DNA of 64,000 nt, from positions 372,001-436,000 of the forward strand of contig NC_083674.1 of the NCBI RefSeq assembly GCF_030384665.1, read 5' to 3'. Source of the stretch: Lodderomyces elongisporus (taxonomy: Eukaryota > Ascomycota > Pichiomycetes > Serinales > Debaryomycetaceae). How positions within the stretch are numbered: the first letter of the stretch is position 1; each line of letters opens with the position of its first letter. This document shows, piece by piece, positions 1-9,936 of this stretch. The notes beneath the pieces are model-generated. The model did no database searches, had not been told where the DNA came from, and saw nothing but the letters and a program-made list of their open reading frames with translations. Position numbers and translations under genes: made by a program.

Positions 1-2
1 CA

Positions 3-635
3 GCTACCTCATGTCCTACTGCTACAGACGTTTGGTCAGCTTCAACTGACTTGCCACCAACCCCAGACAAGGACATCTGTGACTGTATGCAAGCCTCATT
101 GAAGTGTGTTGTTAAGGACTCAGTCGACACCGATGACTACTCAGACATGTACGACTATGTCTGCTCCAAGGTTGACTGTAGTGGTATCTCAACCAACGGT
201 ACCACCGGTAAATACGGTGCATACTCACCATGTTCAGACAAGGAGAAGTTGTCCTTTGTCTTGAACTTGTACTACTTGGACCAAGATGAAAACAGCTCAG
301 CTTGTAACTTTGGTGGTTCAGGTACTACTCAAAGTGCCTCAACTGCTTCATCATGTTCCGCTTACTTGAGCTCTGCCGGTGTATCTGGTTTGGGATCTCT
401 TTCAGGATCAGTCAGAACTGATACTTCAAAGGCCACCGACAGCGCCGACAGCGGCTCTTCAGGTTCTGGTTCTTCAGGTTCTGGTTCATCTTCCTCATCA
501 GGAAGCTCTGACTCAACCTCCAGCTCCAGCTCTGACAAGAAATCTGCTGCTTCAACCATCAGCTTATCTGTCTTGACCAAGACCGGTGTTGTTGCTCTTT
601 CCGTTGTCCTCGGTTTCGGAATGATCATGATCTAA
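3..635 (+). CDS. Gas1/Phr family GPI-anchored 1,3-beta-glucanosyltransferase, C-terminal part (5' end outside window)
   Basis: The frame is open to the left edge, so this is only the last ~210 residues of a longer protein. What remains is a cysteine-rich X8/CBM43-type module (ICDCMQASLKCVV, later Cys residues in YVCSKVDCSG, YSPCSDKEK and SACNFG), then a Ser/Gly-rich linker, then a hydrophobic tail (about 20 residues, ending GFGMIMI) that looks like a GPI-attachment signal. This order is that of the Gas/Phr enzymes (GH72 plus X8), which cut and rejoin 1,3-beta-glucan chains at the outer face of the plasma membrane and in the wall. The GH72 catalytic domain lies outside the window, so PHR1, PHR2 and GAS1-type paralogues cannot be told apart. 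Confidence 0.85.
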   Translation, partial: ATSCPTATDVWSASTDLPPTPDKDICDCMQASLKCVVKDSVDTDDYSDMYDYVCSKVDCSGISTNGTTGKYGAYSPCSDKEKLSFVLNLYYLDQDENSSACNFGGSGTTQSASTASSCSAYLSSAGVSGLGSLSGSVRTDTSKATDSADSGSSGSGSSGSGSSSSSGSSDSTSSSSSDKKSAASTISLSVLTKTGVVALSVVLGFGMIMI

Positions 636-988
636 ACAAGTTTACTTTTTGGCTTTGACTTGATCATCTTTATAAATATAGAATTGAGAAAGGATTAAAA
701 AACAAGAAAATAAGTCATTCTTGTATCCTGTATTTTTTTTTTTGGTAGTAAGAGAAATAGAAAATAAATTATATTTTGTACGTTTTAGACAATTTGAAGT
801 AAGTAAAAAGTGGCTGAAGAGTTGGGGTATCCATTAATAGTACATATTTCTTTATATAATTTGCGTTTGTATTTGTGGGTGGTGGAGAAATGAGGACTGA
901 GGAGTGAAGACTGAGGAGTGGAGGGTTAAGGGCGGATGGTGAAATAGTGAATACCTATTCCTTTAAAGCACATGCAAATATTTACGGC
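636..988. other. Convergent intergenic region
   Basis: AT-rich 3' flank shared by the Gas/Phr gene (+) and BFA1 (-). It holds poly-T/A tracts and a short GGAGTGAAGACTGAGGAGTG direct repeat near 890-920. I see no gene. Confidence 0.7.
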
Positions 989-3112
989 CTATTCTTCAGT
1001 CACCATCTTTCTAATTTCCCAGTAATAATCTCGTTTCATTTCATTGGTGCCAATGAACCAATGATTGATCTTTCGATCAATCTTTTGTTCTTCTTTGTTA
1101 AACTTCTCAATCTGTTTCTTGCTAAGTTTAAACTCTCTTCTATCGTCAACATCATTCAGCAATGATGACAAGGACTCGGCCGCTGGATCATGGGATGCGG
1201 CAGTCGCAGTAGAAGAGGTCCGTTGCGTGAACTGACTCAAACCACGCCTAGATACCGGAGGTTGTTGCAAATTATGTAATGAAATATGTTGCGGATGAGG
1301 TGGCTGCTGCAGCTGGTTCTGATTCTGGTTCTGATTCTGGTTCTGTTTCTGTTTCTGTTTCTGTTTCTTTTCTTGTTGAGTATGATGGTGTGGTGGTAGC
1401 AGTAGTACTGTTGGTTGTTGATTATTATATTGGTGTATTGTTTCAACATAATCACCTTCTTCCTCTGCATCCAACTCCGCCACCTCCTTCTCCTGCTCGT
1501 CGTCCTCGTCCTCGTCGTCATTATCGTTATCATCATCCTCGACATTATCGTCGCCATCATCAATATCATCAAAGTTCAACTCCTCCTCGTCGTCCAAATT
1601 CACCCATCTCAAATTAATTTCGTCAAAAAGCATATTTCCTTGTCTTTTTTGTGCTAGCCCCGTGCCGTGGTATTTATTTCTGGGTTCAATATCTCTGTAT
1701 GTGATCAATGAGGGTTTCTTTTCAAAGCGGAGCAAATCAACTTCATTACCTTCCCAAACACTCTTTTGTTTGTTAAACCTCATGGTTTGGTTCTTCTGCG
1801 GGGTAGGTATATCGGCATTTGTCACTGAATTATTGTTCAAATATCTTACTTGTCCCATCCTTTTCGACATTTGACCATGCTGCCCGGGATGATGGTAGTG
1901 GTGGTGGTGATGGTGGTGGTGTTGACGAGACAGTTTGGATGGCAGCTTTGTTTCCTTGTATTGATCTAGAATTTGGTTTTTATTACGAACATTATTGACC
2001 AATGACAGAGGCTTGTTATAAAATGAAGGTATTCGATCCAATTTTTTAATCACTTTGCTATTGTGATTGAACTTGGGCTGTTCCAATTGCTCAAACTCTT
2101 CTAGATCTTCGTCAATCTTCTCATGAAGATCCATTGTAGACTTGAACTTCTTGATAGTAGCAACATTGTTTCTCGCTAAAGATGGCATTGACAGCTTGTT
2201 CAGCAATTTTCTCAATCCATGAGCCATATCACGACTACCAGCGTTGTTATACAGGGATTGGTGAGTAATTGGCACTCTGATCCTCCTTGATGATAATGAT
2301 GATGATGATGGTGGTGGTGGTATGGCAATCTTTTGTATGCTTTCCTCAAAATCATCGTCAAACCCATCTTCAAATTGATCAAGATCATCTCGTGTATACT
2401 CATAATTTATTGTTCTTTCATTCTCCAACTGATCCAAAAGAGAAAGATTCTCATTTGTTAATCGTTGTGGATCCTTAAGCTTTAGTGTTTGGTTGGGACT
2501 GTTGTTATTTTTAAGCAAAAATCTATTACTATTGTAATTGTTTTTCTTCATTTCACTCAATTTCATCAACTCTTGTTGTTCCCTTTCAGCCTCTTTTTGC
2601 TGCGCCACTTTCCTGGCAATCAAACGTTGATTCATTTGTTGGTAAATACTTTGATTTTGGCTTTGGCTATCGTTCTTGGTACTGAAACAATCATCCCATC
2701 CTTCAAAATCATCCTGTGAGAACTCAGAGGTAATATCGGTATCGTTTTCTTCGCTGTATTCGCTCAATGTATCTCTCGTGACTCGTTTACCGCTCGACTT
2801 TGTAGACTTTGTTGATTTGTTTGACTTTGTAGGCGATGAAGTGCCAGGCGATTCTTCATTCTTCGGAGTGAGCTGAAACAGCGGCAGATTATGTGTATTC
2901 AACCTTAGTTGATCAACTCGAAGAGTATCGACTCCATCCTCATCTACATGTGGGGATAAAGATGCCGATGCTAATCTCATTTTGCTTGTCGTTTTGCTTG
3001 GACTTCTCGGCAGAAAATCGACATGCTCAACATCGCCGAATAACTCATCTTCCTGACTATCTGCATATCGTTTTAGGAGATCGGCTTTCGAAGTCCTTGT
3101 CTTCACAACCAT
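989..3112 (-). CDS. BFA1: Bfa1/Byr4-like subunit of the Bub2-Bfa1 GTPase-activating complex (mitotic exit checkpoint)
   Basis: 707 residues from an ATG at 3112. The C-terminal half has the two repeats typical of Bfa1/Byr4: MRFNKQKSVWEGNE followed by LLRF, and then MLFDEINLRWVNL. The extreme C terminus (HWFIGTNEMKRDYYWEIRKM) matches the family's end. In known yeasts Bfa1 sits at the spindle pole body and with Bub2 keeps the GTPase Tem1 inactive until the spindle is correctly placed. The rest is low-complexity: a His tract in the middle, a long Asp/Glu stretch after the second repeat and a Gln/Asn/Lys stretch near the end. These expansions make it longer than most orthologues. Assignment rests on the repeats; the N-terminal half is poorly conserved. 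Confidence 0.8.
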   Translation of the reverse strand: MVVKTRTSKADLLKRYADSQEDELFGDVEHVDFLPRSPSKTTSKMRLASASLSPHVDEDGVDTLRVDQLRLNTHNLPLFQLTPKNEESPGTSSPTKSNKSTKSTKSSGKRVTRDTLSEYSEENDTDITSEFSQDDFEGWDDCFSTKNDSQSQNQSIYQQMNQRLIARKVAQQKEAEREQQELMKLSEMKKNNYNSNRFLLKNNNSPNQTLKLKDPQRLTNENLSLLDQLENERTINYEYTRDDLDQFEDGFDDDFEESIQKIAIPPPPSSSSLSSRRIRVPITHQSLYNNAGSRDMAHGLRKLLNKLSMPSLARNNVATIKKFKSTMDLHEKIDEDLEEFEQLEQPKFNHNSKVIKKLDRIPSFYNKPLSLVNNVRNKNQILDQYKETKLPSKLSRQHHHHHHHHYHHPGQHGQMSKRMGQVRYLNNNSVTNADIPTPQKNQTMRFNKQKSVWEGNEVDLLRFEKKPSLITYRDIEPRNKYHGTGLAQKRQGNMLFDEINLRWVNLDDEEELNFDDIDDGDDNVEDDDNDNDDEDEDDEQEKEVAELDAEEEGDYVETIHQYNNQQPTVLLLPPHHHTQQEKKQKQKQKQNQNQNQNQNQLQQPPHPQHISLHNLQQPPVSRRGLSQFTQRTSSTATAASHDPAAESLSSLLNDVDDRREFKLSKKQIEKFNKEEQKIDRKINHWFIGTNEMKRDYYWEIRKMVTEE

Positions 3113-3648
3113 TCTCGTTTATATATTAATTCTTGCAAGATGACTGATTACACAAATTGTATGAACTAGTTGAGAAGTTTGTATGTGTGTATGTATGTAT
3201 GTTTCTAAATATGTTTGTATATGTGTTTCTAAATATGTTTCTAAGTATATAGCAATATCGTTGTTCTGATCTACGTGGAGAGGTATGAGCAAGAAAGTGA
3301 TTTGTGAGCGAATTTGTGCAAACGAGAACTAAATCTTGATCAAAACAAACAAACAAAACAGATAATACACACTCAAATACACAAACCGACATCTTTCATT
3401 TAACATTTAACATTCAACATTTTCGAGCAAACTGTCAAACACAAAAAAAGTTACAAAATTGAAAAGTGTTTTAAACTACATACAACCTCTACATACCATC
3501 TAACAATATCTAACTGCAAACACCGCCAAAACTTCATTTCCCTCTATTTTCCTCCTATCCTCTCGTCTCCTCCTCCTCTTCATGATTCTTTTGTTTTTTT
3601 TTTACACACACGTTCAAGCATATGCACATTTCTTGCTAAATTTCTAGT
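3113..3648. promoter_or_regulatory. BFA1 upstream region and 3' flank of the glucan synthase gene
   Basis: 536 bp between two minus-strand genes. Near 3180-3250 a TTTCTAAATATGTTT unit recurs between GTATGT-type repeats. The rest is A- or CT-rich. No convincing coding frame. Confidence 0.5.
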
Positions 3649-6600
3649 TCAAATGTCGATACTTCCAAATAGTTGCTTTTGTAACTGTGACAATTGGTGA
3701 CGAAATATTGGTGGTACAACCAATATTGAAACACAAATTGCTAAAACAATAATAAACAAGGCAAAATACTTTGCTACTCTCCAATTCCTTCTCCTCGTTT
3801 GAGAGCGATTAAGTATTGGTCTTGTCAATTGACGGCTTGGTTTCAACCAAAACAACATGCTTGTATGCAATGTGTCAATATATGGTACCAACAATACTGG
3901 AAACAATGCAAATAGCAAAAAATGGCCAAGCAAGAAATCAAAAGTAAACTTATTTAATTCCAAGTTTTTGATAATCAACTCTCGTGCATTTTGAGTAATT
4001 ACACCGAAACCTAACCCACTCTTGTACCATTTGCCAGACCACCATGCATTATTGGTCACATCCTCCAGTCTTTCCCTCGACACAAATATAACTAGTATGA
4101 AACTTGTAATCACTCTATGGAATTGGAAGATAACCAATAACCCTGAAATCAAATGAACAAAGCTCCAATTTTCCATGAAAAATAGCAATTCAATATTCAA
4201 AATATTGAATAAAATCGACAAGAAATGAGCTGTAGCTGCAAAAAAAGCAGGTGTTTTTTGAACACAAATACCAATTACTGGAGCAATCGTTAACGACATG
4301 ACCCATATCATTGCCAAAACTGCAGTATTCACGAGGTATGGAATAATAATCACAATGGCTAATTTAAACAAGGGATTAGCTAGTTCCAATGTTACTAAGC
4401 TCTGGTCTGCATGAAGGTACAAAAATGGAATGAGGTAAAATGCCAACGCAACTGACGGTGCAAAAACCTCGCCAAACAACAAGTTTAACGCTGTTGATGT
4501 TCTTCCTTGATTATAACCGTCATATTTTTCCCCGGTAAGACGTAAACGACTAGACTTTGTAAAATTTATCCACGACAGCCTTTTTGCCTTGGAGTTCCCT
4601 CTTGATAACCATCTTATAAAGTCTCGGTAATCAACGAAGAAATCAATGAAATTGAACTGATGGGGATTAAACAAGAACGGAGCCAAACAAAGGGACACAA
4701 TTGTTATAACAAACCAGAGAATTGCCTCCCTTTTGATAGACATCATTCCAAATATCACCACCAACAAAATTTCGCCACCATAATAGATTGATAAATTCGC
4801 ATATCGCGTATACAACTGAGCAAATGATACCCTCGAAATAGCAAAGCCTCTTCCAGTGGCAATATACTTGGCCTCTCCATATACCAAATTATCACGTAGT
4901 GCTTTGGAGTATACTTGACAAATGAACACTTCAAAGAACGGTGATAATGAAACAATATGTAACATGGTCCTATAAATGGCCTTGATAATGCCCTTTTCAA
5001 TCAACTCTTGAATAATCAATGGCAAAAAGGAGATGAAAAAGCATACAAAGACGGAAAGAACAAACCTGTCTATCCAATTAAGAACAGAAGCCAAATCGTG
5101 ACACTCTATGTTGTCTGTTGGTGACTTTGTTATTTGTTCGCAATATTGAATATTGATGTAATTCAATGCACCTAAATTGGCTATTAAGAGCATAAATATC
5201 TTGACTGATAACATAATGGAAAGGTTATTTATGTGGAATCCAGGGTGGGCGTAATAAAATGAAAGAAACCTATCGATGGGTAACTTGGATCCCAAGTAAA
5301 AATACTCTCTAGAGAGTAGCTGCTCTCCCATACCAGTACCAATCTTTCTTGTAAAATTTACAATTGATTGAAACCCCAAATCTCGTCCTTTACCGCATTG
5401 GTAATAATCACAATGCTTGATTCGGCCACCTCGACAAGTTGCAGTAATACCTGCATAGATATCCTCGTTCAAGTGTAACCCCTTTTGCGCCTTGGATATG
5501 CCCCCTCTAGTGGTCATAAATATACCATTTAAAAAATCAGGATGGCCATAGTGTAGTTTAGATCCAATCTCAGCCATGGTTCGAGCAAACAAAGTTCCAA
5601 ATGTCTGTTCTTTCCCAGCTGCAATATCGCCTAGTATGCCAACATTTTGAGAAAAGATGAATTCCCTTGCTCCAACAATTGCCACTGGTGGTGTTGGTGC
5701 TGGTGCTGGTGCTGGTGCTGGTGTTGGTGTTGGTGCTGGTGCTGGTGCTGGTGCTGGTTGTGTTTTTTCAATTCTTGTTGATTCATTTTTGGTAGGGACA
5801 ACTACGCTATAAGCGTTAGTTGTACCTTCGAAACCATCAACAACTCCATCATTACCGCAAGGAATATATGGATACATATGGGAAATGTCAATGTCCATCT
5901 CTTCAAATTCGGCAAGCAAGGATTTGACTTTGAGGCATTCTTCAATATAGTTATCTTGATTTGCATCTATTACTTGAATGTATTCTCCTCGGTAAAAAAT
6001 GAGAGCATTGTTTTGGTTATCCAGCTTACCGTCACCCAAGATTGGGTTACCTGACAATTTAATCCTGTACTTTTTAATGTATTCGCCGTTGAGATCTCTA
6101 TGAGATACATCCAACAATGTTGAATAGTAAGTATCGTTTTCCACTTCTAAAGTTGCTACGTGTATCTTTGGGTATGCCCTGAATAATGCATCGGCATCTT
6201 CTGCAACTTCAGGTGTAAAGTTTTGGAAATTTTGCATTGCAACTAGCAAATGAAATTTCCGATCGACAAAATCTTGCAACTCTTCTTCAATGAACAAGTC
6301 ACTATTTATGTCAAACCCAACATTTTCGCTTCGATATAAAATCTTCAATGCTGCTTCGTAGTTCATGAAGCCCGACACAGTGCGGTACAAAGTTTGACAT
6401 CTCAATGCGGCCCATATTCGAGTTCTCAAGATGTTCTCCATACTAGAGTCTTTAAAGCCAATGCAATAATAAGGCAAGTCTTCATACGTTTCCGAAAGTT
6501 CTGAAGTTTCGGGAAATTTTCCCATATCTTGCAAAGAGTCCAATTTGTGCACCATTTTACTATCTTGAACAAATGATTCCCATTCTTTGGCATGTAGTTG

Positions 6601-8670
6601 CTTAAGGTATTCCAAAAGTGATAATTTGGAATAATTTTGTTCTTTAATCAAATCCTTGAGTGAAATTAAAATCTTTTCCGAGTAATGAGGAACCAATACT
6701 GTGAATGATGGGATGGCAACAACAGGAAAAGGTTCTGGAAGAGGGCTGGATAATGACTGGGCAAAAAAAGTAATCCTTCTTTCCCACTCTTCGTCTATCT
6801 TGATGAACGTGTGCAATTTAAATGTATTGTCATCCTCATTAACAAAAAACATTGGAGGTTTAATGGCTTCGCTATTGTACTCTTTTTGATATATTAGTTT
6901 GCCAACTTGCTCGACTGAGAGCATATGTTCACGGAACATTGAAATAATGATACTATTCCAAATTTGAGCCATAACCAAAACCAAATTCATTGGTTCTCCG
7001 TGGTATATCTTGGTCAAGATTCTATCGGGTAATCTTGCAAAAATGTTTCTCCATGGCGTAAATATCGAAACACCTAGCGAAAACGACAAGGCAACTGAAA
7101 AAATGCAATTGCAAAGGACATACCAAAGGTAAGTATCCAAAAAGAACAAAATCAAGTCGGTTAGGTAAAACAACAACAAGGTAATCTTTGGTTGTAATGG
7201 GCATAAAAAGTGTTTGTCATTGCAACTGACTTTGATGGTAGACAAAATTTGGATTGGATCCTTTAACGATAAGATCAAAAAAAAGTATGATTCTGAGTAT
7301 TTTGCTGCAAAAACGGTTATCCACAAAAAGATTGAGAATAGTCGACTTCTTAATTTCAAAGTTGGGAACGACAGCGCAAAGACTGAATCAAAGCTACCAG
7401 GTGGCACCACTGCAAGGTAGGCAAATGTCAAGATGGAGATGGTGAACATGACTCCAGCGAAAACATCGCCATTATGCGAGTATTCGTCCCATTTCAAAAA
7501 CACTAGGTTGTAAACTATTGGTAAGGCATTAATCACCAATAACGCAATACAAACAATGATTCTTTTCCAGTTTTTGGACTTGATGAACAAATACTCCGAG
7601 ATGGCTGCGAAAAGAGAAATCAACGCGGCAATACCGCCACCAGCAGATACAATGGCTAATCTAATGTGCAAAAACGGTGCTTTGTCAATAGTGAAATTAG
7701 GAGTGTATAGTGATGGTGAGTTAAAAGACATGAAAAACCAAAACACAGAAACATGTACAATCCAAATACGGTTGAAATTGGTCAAGACATGGATCCAGGT
7801 GCGTCGTTCCTTATAAGTTTTTGATAATGATTTTTTCCAATTGATATTGGGTAATTCACTATAGCGCAACTCTTTTTTTGTATCGTATAGCCTTGTTGTG
7901 TTGTAGAGTTTCAACTTGAGTAATCCCTGAGGGCTCCAAAAATGCTGATTTACGTCGTCGTAGCCAATGGTGTTTGAGTGGTCGATTTCTTTTCTGCACC
8001 AAACACCACCACCACTGCCAGCTGCACCACCACCAATAACCAAATGATATTGTTGATCGCGTAAATAGTTGTATATAGGGGTGATTATTTTATCAAGAAA
8101 ATGGCCCTTTTCAAAAACAGGTCCTTGGTAGTCTAGGGCACATTGGTAAATAAAGCAGATACATTCGGGCATAAACCTTATATTATTAGCTTCACCCCAT
8201 ATTAACAAATACAATGCAATTTGGTAAACAAGATCCTCTTCTGTACAATTACAAAACTTTAACAACCACACATTGTCGTTGCTTTTCATTGCCCCCTTCT
8301 TCTCTGTATTTTTAATCTTAGTCTTATTCTTCTTCTTCTTCTCCCTCTCCTTATTCTTGTTTGACTTTGTCCATTCAGCTTGCGTGTCTTGATCAAAAAA
8401 GTATTGGGTTGTCATATACCAAGTCTTGAAATTTGCATTCAATCCACCAATGTAATCTATGTGTAGTGACTGCAATGCAGATGTTCCGCACATCCTGCTT
8501 GACCGTGAGTCCAATTGTGTCATGAACAAATCGTATACATTGAGTACGTTATCGTCTTGAAATCCAAACTTTTGACCCAAAGCTTCAAAAATGGCGAGTA
8601 TTCGTTCAGGAGTGATATTACCGTCATTTTCTTCACACCACGCCTGGTACTGGTTTTCTTTGAAACTCAT
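3649..8670 (-). CDS. 1,3-beta-glucan synthase catalytic subunit, divergent FKS paralogue (GSL1/FKS3-like)
   Basis: 1673 residues, about 200 shorter than Fks1/Gsc1 because the long N-terminal extension is missing. The N-terminal Fks1 domain (IALYLLIWGEANNIRFMPE, residues ~151-170), a first membrane block (~330-560), the cytoplasmic catalytic region (AIVGAREFIFSQNVGILGD then GKEQTFGTLFARTMAEIG, KLHYGHPDFLNGIFMTTRGG) and a second membrane block follow in the family order. The family makes wall 1,3-beta-glucan from UDP-glucose at the plasma membrane. Odd points are a Lys-rich insert (~101-128), an Ala/Pro/Thr-Pro repeat (~969-996) placed just before the catalytic core, and changes at both positions aligned with echinocandin hot spots (FLILSLKDP; NWIDRFVL). 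Short length and divergence point to the GSL1/FKS3 branch, not the main vegetative synthase. Confidence 0.85.
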   Translation of the reverse strand: MSFKENQYQAWCEENDGNITPERILAIFEALGQKFGFQDDNVLNVYDLFMTQLDSRSSRMCGTSALQSLHIDYIGGLNANFKTWYMTTQYFFDQDTQAEWTKSNKNKEREKKKKNKTKIKNTEKKGAMKSNDNVWLLKFCNCTEEDLVYQIALYLLIWGEANNIRFMPECICFIYQCALDYQGPVFEKGHFLDKIITPIYNYLRDQQYHLVIGGGAAGSGGGVWCRKEIDHSNTIGYDDVNQHFWSPQGLLKLKLYNTTRLYDTKKELRYSELPNINWKKSLSKTYKERRTWIHVLTNFNRIWIVHVSVFWFFMSFNSPSLYTPNFTIDKAPFLHIRLAIVSAGGGIAALISLFAAISEYLFIKSKNWKRIIVCIALLVINALPIVYNLVFLKWDEYSHNGDVFAGVMFTISILTFAYLAVVPPGSFDSVFALSFPTLKLRSRLFSIFLWITVFAAKYSESYFFLILSLKDPIQILSTIKVSCNDKHFLCPLQPKITLLLFYLTDLILFFLDTYLWYVLCNCIFSVALSFSLGVSIFTPWRNIFARLPDRILTKIYHGEPMNLVLVMAQIWNSIIISMFREHMLSVEQVGKLIYQKEYNSEAIKPPMFFVNEDDNTFKLHTFIKIDEEWERRITFFAQSLSSPLPEPFPVVAIPSFTVLVPHYSEKILISLKDLIKEQNYSKLSLLEYLKQLHAKEWESFVQDSKMVHKLDSLQDMGKFPETSELSETYEDLPYYCIGFKDSSMENILRTRIWAALRCQTLYRTVSGFMNYEAALKILYRSENVGFDINSDLFIEEELQDFVDRKFHLLVAMQNFQNFTPEVAEDADALFRAYPKIHVATLEVENDTYYSTLLDVSHRDLNGEYIKKYRIKLSGNPILGDGKLDNQNNALIFYRGEYIQVIDANQDNYIEECLKVKSLLAEFEEMDIDISHMYPYIPCGNDGVVDGFEGTTNAYSVVVPTKNESTRIEKTQPAPAPAPAPTPTPAPAPAPAPTPPVAIVGAREFIFSQNVGILGDIAAGKEQTFGTLFARTMAEIGSKLHYGHPDFLNGIFMTTRGGISKAQKGLHLNEDIYAGITATCRGGRIKHCDYYQCGKGRDLGFQSIVNFTRKIGTGMGEQLLSREYFYLGSKLPIDRFLSFYYAHPGFHINNLSIMLSVKIFMLLIANLGALNYINIQYCEQITKSPTDNIECHDLASVLNWIDRFVLSVFVCFFISFLPLIIQELIEKGIIKAIYRTMLHIVSLSPFFEVFICQVYSKALRDNLVYGEAKYIATGRGFAISRVSFAQLYTRYANLSIYYGGEILLVVIFGMMSIKREAILWFVITIVSLCLAPFLFNPHQFNFIDFFVDYRDFIRWLSRGNSKAKRLSWINFTKSSRLRLTGEKYDGYNQGRTSTALNLLFGEVFAPSVALAFYLIPFLYLHADQSLVTLELANPLFKLAIVIIIPYLVNTAVLAMIWVMSLTIAPVIGICVQKTPAFFAATAHFLSILFNILNIELLFFMENWSFVHLISGLLVIFQFHRVITSFILVIFVSRERLEDVTNNAWWSGKWYKSGLGFGVITQNARELIIKNLELNKFTFDFLLGHFLLFALFPVLLVPYIDTLHTSMLFWLKPSRQLTRPILNRSQTRRRNWRVAKYFALFIIVLAICVSILVVPPIFRHQLSQLQKQLFGSIDI

Positions 8671-9269
8671 TATATTCTATATAGAAGGAAAAGAAGAAAA
8701 AAAATACAAAAGTATTGAAGCAAATGAGGTTTCGTAGTAGCCTTTAAAGAATAGTTGAGAAACGTAAAGAAAACAGTAATTGGAATAAGACCAAATTCAC
8801 ATCCTTTTAATGTTGAACATTTCTTAAAAAAAAAAAAAAAAAAAAAGGAAAATTTGCCTCAACTTTCCATTTAAGTCCATCAGTACATGTTCAAATCTAA
8901 AAAGACGATTGTCAAATCTAGTGTTCAAATTAACGAATAACAAAAAAAAAAAAAAAGAACAGAAAAAGGAAAGCAAAGCAAAGAAAAGGAAAGGAAAGGA
9001 AAATGAAGGAAATGAAATGGTAGGGGAGGGATACAAAAAAAAAAAGTAAAGGAAAAATAAAGTAACAAGAATTTGAAAGGAGATGTATGTATATATTTTT
9101 CAAAAGAAGGAACAATAATGGTTACTGAAAGATCCATATTTTTTTGACAAAAATTAAAAATTAAAAATTAAGAATTGATTGTATTTCTTGATTGTGATGG
9201 CTGCAAAAATTTAAAGAAATTAAAAGCACTCGAATTTGAAAAAAAATAAAAAGTTAACATAATTAATAA
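8671..9269. promoter_or_regulatory. Upstream region of the glucan synthase gene
   Basis: About 600 bp between the synthase ATG and the tRNA. It holds poly-A tracts at 8826-8846 and 8942-8956 and a purine-rich stretch of AAAGGAAAGGA units near 8960-9010. T-rich tracts on the minus strand at 9236-9253 would serve as the RNA polymerase III terminator of the tRNA. No gene seen. Confidence 0.5.
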
Positions 9270-9342
9270 TGCTCTCAGCAGGATTCGAACCTACGATCTC
9301 CTCATTACTAGTGAGGTGCCTTACCAACTTGGCCATAAGAGC
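9270..9342 (-). tRNA. tRNA-Thr (anticodon AGT)
   Basis: The 73-nt minus-strand sequence folds as a full cloverleaf: acceptor GCTCTTA with TGAGAGC, D arm GCC/GGC, anticodon stem CCTCA/TGAGG with loop CTAGTAA (anticodon AGT), T arm GTAGG/CCTGC with loop TTCGAAT, discriminator A. No intron. Box A and box B (GGTTCGAATCC) are intact, and oligo-T follows the 3' end. The retrotransposon inserted 120 bp upstream of its 5' end. Confidence 0.97.
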
Positions 9343-9456
9343 TTTTTATATTTCAAAAATGCTATTAGTAAATACATATTAATCATTTACACTATTACTA
9401 TTATGTCATCATTCCAATTTTGTAATTTTCGTTTATAAATAAAACAAACTTTAAAG

Positions 9457-9461
9457 AAATC
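9457..9461. repeat. Target-site duplication, left copy (AAATC)
   Basis: AAATC directly precedes the 5' LTR and is repeated directly after the 3' LTR at 18116-18120. Five bases is the usual size for Ty3/gypsy integration. Confidence 0.9.
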
Positions 9462-9915
9462 TGTCACAGTGCGACACACATTGGACGCTCTGTGCCCTCG
9501 TTTCCGCTAAGTGAATATTTGGAGAATATTGCACGACATAGGAAACTTGAAACTTCAAACAAGATGAGTTTATATAAATAGGAACGAGAAGTGGTAAAAT
9601 TAACTTATCACTATTATATAGAAATATCGGTAAAATATAGATTTTATACGGTCAACTACATTGAACACAAATCACTAGGTGAACGTGCAGAGTGTATACT
9701 CTCACGATTCTCCTTACTAGTGACTTTGTATGAGACAATTTACTCTCTTAACTTATGAGCATTGAGACCTTTATAGGTGCGATCATTGACAATTACACTT
9801 AGTTGGAATATAGCCTATCAAGTCACGAACTCAAACCGCTGGTATCGGTGAGCTACCAGCTCAAACCGATGCTCAGCAGTCGTACACTTGTTACTTGTGA
9901 CAGTGCTATGCGACA
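9462..9915 (+). repeat. 5' long terminal repeat of the intact Ty3/gypsy element
   Basis: Starts TGTCACAGTGCGACAC and ends GCTATGCGACA, with the usual TG...CA ends. It holds a TATATAAATA box near 9570 that may start the genomic transcript. The sequence is the same as 17662-18115 at an offset of 8200. Confidence 0.96.
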
Positions 9916-9918
9916 GAA

Positions 9919-9936
9919 TGGCGACCAGAGTGAGGA
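9919..9936 (+). other. Putative tRNA primer-binding site
   Basis: TGGCGACCAGAGTGAGGA begins three bases after the LTR end. The TGG complements a tRNA CCA tail, and the next C implies a G discriminator base, which is typical of tRNA-Ser. The primer identity is therefore inferred as a serine-type tRNA; no matching tRNA gene lies in this window. Confidence 0.65.

Noticed and set aside
1279..1617. 112-codon plus-strand frame opposite BFA1
   Set aside because: It is the antisense of the Gln/Asn- and Asp/Glu-rich repeats of BFA1; no independent support.
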